A stretch of DNA of 64,000 nucleotides from Cryptococcus deneoformans JEC21 (lineage: Eukaryota; Basidiomycota; Tremellomycetes; Tremellales; Cryptococcaceae), in the NCBI RefSeq assembly GCF_000091045.1, contig NC_006693.1, positions 920,799 through 984,798 on the forward strand, written 5' to 3'. This document shows, piece by piece, positions 37,975 to 48,472 of this stretch. Made by a program: the position numbers and the translations under genes. Under the pieces are notes generated by a model. That model saw only the letters and a list, made by a program, of their open reading frames with translations. It was not told where the DNA came from and ran no database searches. Every line of letters starts with the position of its first letter. Position 1 is the stretch's first letter.

Positions 37975-40386
37975 ATGGACCAGCAAAGCATCAGAGTATT
38001 CTGGCCTATCACTGGGGTCGATATGTCAGAGGGGAAAGTAGTCGGTTGGAGATTGAGAGATACTCTGTGTGTTGTGGGGATCGTTCAAGATCGGGTATGC
38101 CTTTCCATTCTTATTAATACTGTAAGTTAAATATTGAGTGCAGCTATGGAACAAGGTCCTTGCCCAAATTGGTGAGGAAGAAGATTTGGTGGGGCTGGAG
38201 AGCATCGGTCGGGCAGTATTGGATGCGACCAAGAACACCGATGTCAATGAGAAGCAGTATATTTTTTGGGTCAATAAGGAGCGTATACCGCTTTCATGTT
38301 CGTACGTATGCTTCGAGAAGGGAAAATTACCAGCTTGATACTGACCTTATGACCATAGGGTTCCCACAATTCTTATACTGTATAAACCATTGGATTCCTC
38401 TCGCCTGCAGTACCTAACCCCATCATCCTCGTCTCCTGATCTGCACGTATCTGGGCAAGATAGGCATGATCCTAGGTACCAGTTAACTATTGGAGATGAT
38501 CAACTATCTGCCATCGTCGACCTTGTAAGTCGAGTCAAGCCCTCCATCATACGGTCTTAGGAAAAGGACACCTAATGCAAGAATAGATTAATAAGACAAG
38601 GCATGTTCAACAGGTTCTTCGTTCGTTACAAATGGAGAGCGCTGCAGAGGGAAAGAAAAAGAGAAGAAAGCAAGCATCCTTGCCATCTGCTCCTCGTTTC
38701 CTTTTCGCTCTCGACACTTGCGCACAGATCACCATCTTTCTCTTCTCCATTTCTATCCCCTGTTCAAGCTCCTTCCGCGCTATTTCCACATGTAAGTTCA
38801 ACGGACTTCTCTACCTACCTCACGATTAAAGAAGCTCATCATAGGTGACCTCTTCTATTTGTCAGCGGCAGATCAATTGTGCACAAGGATGGAGCAGTCA
38901 ATCAGAGGACCTATTCGGTATTTGACGACTCGAAACGATGGGGGAATCAATGACAGGGCAGCGCGATATAATGTGTGAGTCCCATCAAACATCAAGTTTA
39001 TCCCCCAGCATTGCTTGGTTTTGCGAAGGGCTACTAGGCATCGTAAAAAGGTCCTAACAAGGCATGCTGAGAATGTGCTGACTTTTGGGACAAGGTTTTG
39101 GAATACGGTTTGGCTCGTTGTAGTGCGTTCCTGCCTCCAACTGCCGTACTCAGAGGGTTCAAGAACTGATGAAACCTTCTCATAGAACGACTTGGTCTTG
39201 GGATATGTAGCCCACAACCTCATTCGTCGACATTCCGAATGGATTTCCACCACCACGAGCACCTTCTTCTCGGTAAGCATTAAATGAATCCTATGGCGAA
39301 AGTTGTTAAAATACCCGCTGCAAAGTCCTACGTAATAGATATGCCCATACATGCTTTGAAGTGGTTGAACGACTGGCCTGTGGGGCTGAAACTCAATACT
39401 CCACTCAGCCAATTTTTTTGTTCGACGTTTACGTTCCTCATCCAACGTTGGGGTGGTCCGTTCTTCCTCTCGTTCTTCCCCAGACTGTTTAGCTTACCAA
39501 GATGTTTCATCTACATAATTAAACTCCAGATTGCGTCACACCCTCGCTCCATTCACTTTTACCCCAGCTCATGTACTTGTTATCCATTCTCTCCCTAACA
39601 GGTTTTACCACCCTCCTCGCAGCGTCACACGACATACTCAACCTATTAACGCTTCATCTTCTCTTCGGGTATAATGTCATGAGAGCCGTGTGTGTCTGGC
39701 AAATTGACAGTTTGGGGGGCCTATGGAATCTTTTCCGTGGTATGGTAACTCTCCCTTCCTCCCTTCTCTCCTTTCGCCATATCCCTGTCACTGTTTTGTT
39801 TTGCTAATCGGAGGTATAGGTAAACGATGGAATGTCTTACGGCGGCGGACGGATTCATACGAATACGATATCGATCAGCTCTTTCTCGGTACGCTCCTTT
39901 TCACAGTATCAGCATTCCTTTTCCCTACCGTCCTCAGCTACACAGCTCTCTTCTGCCTCGTGAGTCTTATCGAGACAAGCATTTCCTTTGCAGTTTTGTT
40001 AGCATAAGTAAGCTGACAGGAAGATGGAAGACGAGAGGAATGATATTCATAATATGTCGCGTTTCGGAAGTGACCCGACAGGCGATGAACAGGTTTCCCA
40101 TATTTGAACTTATATTATGGATAAAGGAACCTTCAAGAGTGCCGGGTAAGTGGACATCTTTAATCAAATTGGGCGATAGCAATGCTTATCATCTGAAAGG
40201 GGGCTTGAACATTACTGTGCAAACGGTACCCTTGGGTGACGAGGGGGAGAAAACTGAAGGTAGATTCATCATGAGGAGAGCATTGGTTTTGAAGGTAAGT
40301 ATACTTCGTATCCGTGAAGGACAGTATTGAAAAGAGGATGATAGAGTACACCCAAAGCACTCTCGGACATTTTATTCCACCAGTGA
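37975..40386 (+). CDS. GPI1: GPI-GlcNAc transferase subunit Gpi1/PIG-Q
   Basis: Subunit of the ER complex that adds GlcNAc to phosphatidylinositol, the first step of GPI-anchor synthesis. Exons: 37975-38094, 38144-38301, 38359-38524, 38587-38791, 38845-38974, 39095-39122, 39186-39272, 39326-39452, 39602-39739, 39820 to 39959 or 40001, 40082-40145, 40200-40294, 40345-40386; about 500-513 residues. Family signatures: LKWLNDWPVGLKLN, ASHDILNLLTLHLL, GKRWNVLRRRTDSYEYDIDQLFLGTLLFT and the C-terminal RFPIFELILW with SRVPGG. Two junctions are unsure. Near 39453-39601 about 20 expected residues are missing. At exon 10 a TAA lies just before a good GTAAGC donor (40008), so a GC donor at 40002 or an earlier exit is needed. 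Confidence 0.88.
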
Positions 40387-40563
40387 GATTTTGATTGCGG
40401 ACGACAGGCCGGTACCATCGCCACGTATATGCATCAACCGTTTACCAAAGCCATCTCTCTCCGAAATGTACAAATTTCCATCTCAAACTCAAAACAGTCA
40501 GGCAACGAAAAACACCTCTATCCGTCGCAAAGAGGATTGCCAAGGGGGCGGCAGGTCGGTGAC

Positions 40564-40991
40564 TTAGCAAGCGCAAGAAGTGCAATTGCAGCTATAAAGT
40601 GCGTCATTAAAACGACCTTCGCAAGAAAGAAGGACAAGGGAGAACCGTGAATGGACGTACGTAGGAGAGCCGCAAGTGCTGCAATTGCCATTTGCACCGC
40701 TTGAGTTACACTCGTTCACGAGGGTCCTGCCGTTAGAGGCGCAAGACCCGCAGGAAGAACCGTGAGAACAGTCGGAAGAGTTGCCGCTATCATTGAAGGT
40801 CGAAAGGAAGCCGGGGGCACTAATGTTTAGTATTGGGGGGGGAATGGGGAGAAGAAGCGTACTTGGAGCAAGAACAGCTGCTGGAGCCGCAAGCGGAGTT
40901 GAGAGCCTATGTGTCAAGGTTAGGCGATGAGCGAAGATGGGGACGTACTCAAAGTAGATAAGATACGTACGGTGTAAGAAAAAACAGCCAT
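40564..40991 (-). CDS. short cysteine-rich metallothionein-like protein
   Basis: Exons (minus): 40991-40971, 40906-40863, 40819-40661, 40591-40564; 83 residues, 13 of them Cys. All junctions have GTACG donors and TAG acceptors and stay in phase. Cysteines are paired as CxC (CSC, CNC, CAC) and CxxC (CGSC, CSTC, CTSC), ending SPTCNCTSCAC, the metal-thiolate pattern of metallothioneins. The rest is Ser/Gly/Asn with no aromatic residues after position 30 and no secretion signal. It does not resemble my memory of the two known Cryptococcus copper metallothioneins, which are longer and denser in Cys. A TATA-like TATATAAG lies 96 nt upstream of the ATG (41087-41094). Function inferred: binding of Cu, Zn or Cd, or a redox role. 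Confidence 0.7.
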
Positions 40992-42991
40992 TGTGGATTG
41001 CTAGTTGTAAGATTTGTTTGGTTGGTTCAGTAATGAGAGCTAGGAATTGGTTGATGAGATACGAGAAACTCCTTTCATGAAGACCGTCTTATATATTTTG
41101 ACCTGCGCCCAATCTTTCAAGTGTGCCAACAACGAGGGACAACTTACACGAGGTCACCTCGCGTTCTACTCGTTTGAGGGTTCAGAAGATGTTCGATTAA
41201 ATCCGAATTCCGGAATCTGGGGAAAGAAGGGTGGTAGAGTTGCCCATTACATCTAGCATCACGGCATTCTCACTTTTAATGTTTGGAACAGAGAAGATCA
41301 TCCAGTTGATTGTCATTTAGATAGGGCGCTGATCAGGGATATGAAATAGCAATTTTTGACTAATACAGGTCAGAAAAAGCAGCAGAGCTACATTCAACTT
41401 GACTACTCGAACTGATAATTACTGGGTGGAGCAGGCGCCGATGGATACAGGCATAGGATAAGATGTGTGGATGAGTGGGGGATCAAGAGGAAAGGGGACC
41501 AAAGTATAATCGGAATGAATTGCGCACACACGATACTTGCCAGAGACAAAAGGACATTTACAGAAGACTGAGGGTAAAAAGGAACGGGTGAGGCATAAAC
41601 GCGAAAAAGCTTGTTATACAAGAAGGTCGAGGGATGAAAGTGACCAGAAGATCCGCAGCAAAAATCCATCTCCTTTGGGGTCTCAGAAGGATAAAATTCG
41701 TACAATCACATGGCGCTGAGGGCGAGAAGCAGCTACTATCCTAAGACATTCTCTTTTTTATCCGACATTTGTCGCAATTTCTAGCTTTCCTTGGCTGGTG
41801 CAAGTTTGATGGAGAAGGAAGGAAAAAAGGCGGAGCACAAGAATATGCCGACGTGCCTCGTGATTTGATTAATTCGGATGTGTTCTTGTTTCATGCTGCG
41901 TTGTCTTGATCGGGAAAAGAGGAGACTGTATAGACTGCCCTATTTGGGATCTTATTTGTTGAATAATGGTTGTCGATCATCATGATCATGTATTTTTCGC
42001 CATCATAATATTATAGCAGCGAGAAGTTTGCTGTGCAGAGTGGTGGCTTGAAACTTAATAAGACGCGAGTATGGGTCGACTTTCCTGCTCCTCCATTCTC
42101 CTCCTTTTTAACTGTGCTTTTACATATTATGAGTAGGTGAGACTCACATCCTCGATTACGGCCTTATCACAAGTTGCAGAAAAGCTACTCACACATTATT
42201 CAAGCCTCCGTCATTGCTCACCACTTTTAATCACTACTGGCTGTTGCAGTGGTTAACTCCTTGAAAAGTAGATGGATCATTTTCGTTCACAGCCTCATTC
42301 ACTATCTGTAACCACATTTGTCATTATCTAACAACATAAGCACAGCCACCGAAAGTCGACAGTTATTTGTAGAAGTCATGTCATATTCATTGCTATTTTT
42401 TTATTTTTTTATATATGTAAAGTCTTCATCTACATACGTAGTAATAAAAAATGAACGAGAGGTTACGAGACCCAAAGTCTCGCACGCGCTTGCCAATCTC
42501 GCCCAAATAATCCACGTTCCTTCATCGGCATCGCCATGAAAAACGCAGCTGTCGTCATACTCTCAATTTTGTCGTCGTCGCCTGCTGCGGCGGAGACGGA
42601 AGCGACAACCGGCAGATCTTTTCTTTCATTGCCTTACTTTGGATGCATGCATCGATGCGATCCCACAAAACTTCCTGCTCAGAGGAACAGAAGTCTCGTT
42701 TCCGACCATGCATGGAGGTTGGAGACTTCCTGCTGAATTTGCTTTACACTGTTCGCTGCTGGTTAGGGTTGCAATAAGGTACGAATACATGGATATGCCA
42801 TTTTGAAGCACGACGGTCTCCTGCCGGGTACGGAAATAACCCGCTTTTGGAACATCATCGCAGTGGTCGTCGATTTGACCTGATATCACAGAAATGCATC
42901 CTTTGTTCACATCCCTTACTTACTTATTTATCGCCTTCCACTCTTTCTCCCTCTTCCGTCTCTCTCTTCCTTCTCGGCTGATATTTCAGCC
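40992..42991. promoter_or_regulatory. 2-kb divergent promoter interval
   Basis: Separates the cysteine-rich gene (minus) from the GH9 gene (plus). A frame at 42536 starts with a signal-like MKNAAVVILSILSSSPAAA but soon becomes ordinary and lacks support. A CT-rich leader at 42915-42980 precedes the GH9 start. The length suggests regulated expression of one or both genes. Confidence 0.45.
41087..41094 (-). promoter_or_regulatory. TATA-like box of the cysteine-rich gene
   Basis: The minus strand reads TATATAAG here, 96 nt upstream of the start codon at 40991. That is compatible with a focused, inducible promoter and a leader of roughly 60 nt. Confidence 0.45.
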
Positions 42992-45021
42992 ATGCTCATC
43001 CCCTTCCTTGCCCTCGCTTCTCTGTCCCGAATAACCACAGCCCAGCTCACACCGTCTCCCACTTATTCTCCTCCAACCTCCTCTGCAGGACTCACAGCCT
43101 CCAGCGAAACACCCAACACACAATGGTCCAATATCCTTGGTAACTCCCTTTGGTTCTACGATGCCCAAAGGTCAGGTAGATTAGATGAAGGAACATATGG
43201 GAACAGAGTAGACTGGAGGAATGATAGCGCTTTAGAAGATGGGAGTGATTGGGGTTTGGACCTTGTCGGCGGATGGTATGATGCGGGTGACTACATCAAG
43301 GCGACATTTCCTTTGGTAAATCTGTTCTATTTATATTCCCCATGACCTAGACTAACCAGAATAGAGTTTTACCTTATTTGCGCTCTCCTGGGGGGCGTTG
43401 ACGCATGGCCAAGGATATGGCCTTGCCAACCAAACAGCCTATCTCGATGGGACCTTGCGATGGGGTTTTGATTGGCTTATGAAGGTAAGGAAAGGCCTAC
43501 ATGTGGGATTGTGCTATAGAACTGATGAGAGCAGGCACACCCATCGGATGATGTGCTGTTTATCCAAGTTGGTTCTGGGGATGTCGACAACAATTACTGG
43601 CAAGTCCCTTCACTTGTACGCAGCCCAAAACAGATCTAACAATCACTCAGGGGCGGGGACCAGGACATTCCAAGTCCTCGCCCGGGGTACCCAATCAACT
43701 CTTCTTACCCTGGTACAGATGGCTGGGCCGCTGCCTCTGCCGCCTTTTCACTAGGTTCCCTCCTTTACACACCAGGCGTCTCGTACAGACCCACTTCATC
43801 GTCCTCTCCTCCAACCTCACCTTCATTGGAAAACTCCACTTATGCGTCTCAGCTGTTGGCACACGCTGAGTCGCTTTACTCTGTCGCCAACTCTACCACC
43901 CCTCGACAAACTTACTACGCGGCTTTAGGTGATGAAGTTGCCGCTTACGCCTCTTCCGACTGGCGAGATAACCTCTGTGCATCTGCTCTGGCTCTGGCAC
44001 TGGCGACAAACAACTCTGCGTACTACGCCGATGCATACAACTATTATGTCCAATATGGGCTGTCAGGCACACATGAAGTTTGGAACTGGGATTCGTCACA
44101 GCCGGCAATTTATGTCATGTTTGCGGAAATTGCGAGCGCAAAGCCCGAGTTAGCGCAAGGAGCTGGACTCGACGTGAACTTGACTGGATGGCAGACTGAA
44201 GTCGAGAACTACTTTGATGGGCTTATCAAAGAGGATTTCAGTAATTCTTACTTGACCGAAGGTGAGCAAAATCCTTCCAAAAAGACCACTAGCTTACGGG
44301 AGTAGGGGGATTACTCTATTGGGATGGCGACTCTGACGAGGCGTCCTTGAACCCTGCCATGGCTGCCGCTATGCTCATGTTCAAGTACGCACCCATGGCC
44401 TCTTCAACCGACAAGACCAACTCTTACAATTCATTCGCTCAATCCCAACTCAACTACCTGCTCGGCTCCAACCCCATGTCAGTCCCTTACATCGTTGGGC
44501 AACACCCGAATTCCCCATCCAACCCCCACTCTGCCCCCGCTTCTGGTGGCTTCAACATAAATAATATCCGTGACGACCCTCCCACCGAGGCGCACGTGTT
44601 ATATGGTGCGGTGGTGGGTGGACCGTTGAGCAGTGATCAATTTTGGGATTGGAGAGACGATTGGGTGCAGACGGAGATAGCATTGGATTATAACGCGATG
44701 ATTCCAACTCTCGCCTCTATGCAGGTACGTCTTTGACTAGCTTCGCCTGGCATTTAAACGAGGGCTTGAGACTGACTCTATCTGTAGCTTATGAACAACA
44801 CTGCCGATCCACCTTATGTCGACATCGCTGCAGGCACATACTCCATCCCCTCTGGCCAACCTTGTGATGCAGCTCTTCCATGCCGCGGTGGCGGCGGTCT
44901 TAGCGGTGGTGAGATTGCAGGGATTGTTGTGGGTGTTATTGTGGGTGTGGTCTTGTTGGTGATTGTGGGCGTTTGGTGGTGGTGGAGGAAGAGGGGAAAG
45001 AGATGGGGTAGTAAGTGGTAA
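42992..45021 (+). CDS. GH9 endoglucanase-like protein with C-terminal membrane anchor
   Basis: Exons: 42992-43315, 43365-43484, 43535-43599, 43651-44261, 44306-44724, 44788-45021; 590 residues. A signal peptide (MLIPFLALASLSRITTAQ) precedes a glycoside hydrolase family 9 domain: DWRNDSALEDG, GGWYDAGDYIK (the Asp pair acting as base), VGSGDVDNNYW, DWRDNLCASALAL and QTEIALDYNA, whose Glu is the general acid near residue 497. The usual PHHR substrate motif reads NPHSAPASGG here. The last 40 residues hold one membrane span (AGIVVGVIVGVVLLVIVGVW) and a basic tail, so the catalytic domain faces outside. The third intron uses a GC donor (GCAAGT at 43600). Likely acts on beta-1,4-glucan or a related wall polymer. 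Confidence 0.92.
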
Positions 45022-46315
45022 GTAGGAAGCGAGGATTGCGGCGCAGTTTGGTGGACATTTGGTTTTTTGTTGTGTCATCATAATGGATTTATAAAGTCAA
45101 GCCTATGTATCCGTGTTTTTGTATTTCTTCTAACCATATAAGACTTATCTGTTGAGATTCAGTGCGTGACTACTAGGTACTTCCAATTTTACGTTTTGGT
45201 CGGACGAAAACCAAAATTCACATTTTACGTAAGTACCTTTTGGGCGTGTTTGTTTTGGTCGACTTCTGGGTTCGACCAAAACATGATTGTTCTCTCCCGA
45301 CGAAAAACATCATTTGCCTTATAATATCTCCTCTTGCGTCATGCGATTTGTCCACCTTCATTATTATTATTATCTTCATTATTCATGGTCAATGTGAGAT
45401 GCGGTAATAGATGATAAATATTGATGTATTACAAGAAGTACAGACGATTCGTTGACATGTCAGAAGGTTTGCATTCACATATGTAGGTTAGCAGTTGGCG
45501 ACGACCTGGCGACGGCCGAAAAGTCCCAAGCTGTCAAACCTCATATGTCATGACTTATTCGCCCCACTTTCAATTTTGTCAATTTTGGACCAAAAGTTCA
45601 TGCTAATTTTGGGGAAAACCAAAACGTAAAATTGAAAGTACCACTTATTTACTACCTGTATCGAGGGCCATCGCCGCCGGCTTCTGCGCGTCCATAATAA
45701 TTAAATAATAATGACGTAACTTGTTCCGACTTCAGCGTTTACCTGGTGTGGTCAAACGAGGAAAGGTAGCGTACAACGGAATGCAAGCGGCCTGACAAAC
45801 TGTCGGCATGTGTAGACAGCAGTGACCGTGAATGGACTGTTTAGGAAAAATGGGGAGTAGAGAGATGCTGTAGGCGTAAATGTCGCCCGAAAAGTGCACA
45901 GAAAGAGTGATCGAGCGAGCGAGTGACTTGGCGAGGACGTGCGAAATTCGGCTTTGATAACCGGCCGAATCCACCCAGGTGATACTGCTGAGTCGCTCGT
46001 AGAAAGTTATCTGATTGTATGGGATGCAAGATGGAAAAACAATGGGTGGGACAGGCAATGAATGCCGTATCCAAGGATTGAAGATGCATGCACTGTCAGA
46101 GACTGGTGGCGAAAATAGAGTCAAATCAATCAAATTGCCACTCTCAGGCTGCTGGAAGACTACCGCGCCATATTCCTCTCGATGCCTTTGTTGCTTGCTC
46201 CGTCATTTCTTAATATAATCCTCATTTTCACTTTACATCCACACAAATATTTCATCCCTTTCAATTCAATAAAACAACTCAATCAAGTTCATCAAATCAG
46301 GATTACTTAGCCGTT
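45022..46315. other. intergenic region containing a MITE-like element
   Basis: 1.3 kb between the GH9 and GID4 genes. Its first half is mostly the inverted-repeat element at 45176-45642; the rest is the GID4 promoter and leader. Confidence 0.5.
45176..45642. mobile_element. MITE-like non-coding inverted-repeat element
   Basis: The ends are 25-nt inverted repeats: 45176-45200 begins GGTACTTCCAATTTTACG and ends TTTTGGT; 45618-45642 is its reverse complement with one mismatch. The 467-bp body is AT-rich and codes for nothing. It also contains hairpins: TTTTGGTCGA with TCGACCAAAA around a 9-nt loop (about 45255-45285), and TTTTGGT with ACCAAAA at 45194-45216. Short length, terminal repeats and no gene fit a miniature inverted-repeat transposable element. 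No clear target-site duplication was found, so insertion by transposition is inferred. Confidence 0.55.
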
Positions 46316-47997
46316 ATGCCTACGGAATCCACAACTTCCGAGCCCCCTCTTCCCACATCGCACACACCTGCCGGTGTTGTCAAATGCTCCATCTGCGGAA
46401 TAGGTAACCTCTCGCAGCCAATGTCCATCCCAGTCAGCGACTATTTTGGTGGATCAGCTGTCGAGTTTGGAGAGAGAGTGTGCGGGAGATGCGCACTGGC
46501 TAGAGGGCACGGCGAGTCTGACATTCAGAGCCAGAGCCAGTACGAAAACCAGAGTCGAGATAGGGAGAGGGGGTGGGAAAAAGAGTCTGAAGTGCGAGAG
46601 AGGGGGAGAGGAGGTGTGAAACAAGAAAGTGGGAGAACGCTGGACGATGTGCATGAGGAAAATGAAACCGCAGAGCGCAAAGGTATCGTACGCGACCTCA
46701 AAGCTCCCACATTTTCACAGTCCCTGCCTTCCCAATTGCCTCAGCCGTGGACCACTACCAAACCAGTGCCTTCGCCCCCTAGCAACGCAAGAGGGCTCGC
46801 TGCATCTCCGAAACCTGACGCTGCAACCAGGAGCAAGGAAAAGATGAATCAGCCTCCTAATCCACTTTTGGATATCACGAGGACGAGGGTACGCAGTATC
46901 GGCCGAGGACCACTTTACCCTGGTAGTGTTTTTAAAGGGACTCAAACGAGCGGTAGAAGCGCATACGATGTGGAAGTAAAGTTTCTGGTAAGCCACGTTT
47001 CATTCTCATTGACTAGATGACCAACCAGCCCCTCATAGGATGTGGATTTCGCCGATTCCACGTTATCCGGCTATCTCTCTATTTCTCACCTCACCGATTC
47101 TCATCCACACCTCACCACATTTTTCACCGGCGAAATCATCGGGCCCAAGTACGGTTTCATTACTGGCCCACGCTATGCTGCCACAGAACATGACGATCTC
47201 CGCCACTGGGGCCGTTTCGAGCAATTTCGCAGACCGTCGACTAGGGCAGACTTGGTAGGTGAAGAGCTGTTCTTAAGGGATCCTCTGCCAGATAGGTCTA
47301 GAGGCGAGACGAAAGGGAAAGAGAGGGATTTTGTGTTTCTAAGGATCAAGGAGCAATTTTTGGTACCGGATCACAAGGTGAAGGATATCTCAGGAGCGAG
47401 TTTTGCGGGATTTTACTATATCATGGTTGACATGGCCCCGACCGTTACTGTGCCCGTCTCTCAACCTGCGACGCCTCTTTCTCCAACCTTCAAATCACCT
47501 TTTGTCCCCGGGAGTCCTGCTATCAGTCGTCGAATGTCGGGTACGGCCATGCCTGCATTGGGGCTCGGGATGGGTATGGGTTTAGGGGCGACTATCGGTG
47601 CCGGCGTGGGGCCGGGGATGGGCATGGGAGGGGAACAGGTCAGCGGGATCGATAGGACTCGACCTGCCAGACCTTCAGGCACGAGGAAGGAGAGCGGCGG
47701 GCGGATGAGGGAGAAGGAGGTCCGAGGTGAACCTACGATTCGCGGGGTACGTCCTTATCAAGAACTCACTCGTTCGCATCAGTGACTAACCCGTTGGCTT
47801 TATTTAATCTTTTGGGATCCTTGGGATTCAAACCATCTAGTATTATTTCCATTCACTCGTAAGTCAAACTTACATTAGCAGTCATTCGTGTTGCACATAT
47901 TGACTTTTATCTTTTTCTTCAGAATCAAGAGCCATTCCAAGAACTTTTCCTCTCACATGTCCCGCAGAAGAGCAAGTACGCATTCGAGTTCCGCTGA
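46316..47997 (+). CDS. GID4: GID4/Vid24 substrate receptor of the GID/CTLH ubiquitin ligase
   Basis: Exons: 46316-46987, 47039-47746, 47841-47858, 47923-47997; 490 residues. GID4 recognises N-terminal Pro degrons, classically on gluconeogenic enzymes. The beta-barrel is clear: LYPGSVFKGTQTSGRSAYDVEV, GYLSISHLTDSHP, TTFFTGEIIGPKYGFI, HWGRFEQF and KEQFLVPDHKVKDISGASFAGFYYI. The Glu of KEQF, which holds the degron amine, is kept. Extras: an N-terminal CSIC...CGRC pair that could bind zinc, a charged linker, and a ~105-residue Gly/Met-rich insert before the last strands. The final strands come from an 18-nt exon (YYFHSL) and the last exon (LFLSHVPQ... YAFEFR). Confidence 0.93.
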
Positions 47998-48472
47998 AGG
48001 GTGAACCTTTCGTCCAGTCTTCAAAGGTTTTCGATACTATTGATTGCCCCAGATCATAGTAATCGTATTCAGCTGATCAATCGCATTTTCCAAAATCACA
48101 CTCCGCTCACCTGGATTGGTTTAACGACGCGTCGTATATGTAGCTTCGTTTTGTAAGGATCCCATGATTGATCCTCATATTAGTTTTTTGTTTTGTTTTG
48201 TTTGCTTTTTTGCTTGTTTGTTTACTGGTACGACTTCTCTATGTGATTTGTGATTGTAGTATGATCACCTTAATGCATCTGTTATGTATTGTTCCTAGAC
48301 GTCTTCAGCTATCCTAATACTCAGACGATGAACAAGCCCCCCGTGACTAACTCGACGCGACTTTAAATCACCTATAAAACCACGCGACTTGCCTGTCTCC
48401 ATCGACAAAAGTTCCAAAAGCCATCTTTCACATTCCTACTCTTACTAATATTCAATCCATTTAGTTGAAAAC
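47998..48472. other. intergenic region, GID4 to RFC subunit
   Basis: 475 bp with a G/T-rich ttgttttgttttg tract at about 48187-48215 in the probable 3' UTR or terminator region of GID4, then a CT-rich leader before the RFC gene. No coding signal. Confidence 0.4.

Noticed and set aside
42536..42736. Frame starting with a signal-like MKNAAVVILSILSSSPAAA, a possible small secreted protein.
   Set aside because: It becomes unpatterned after residue 25, has no splice or leader support and lies in the GH9 promoter.
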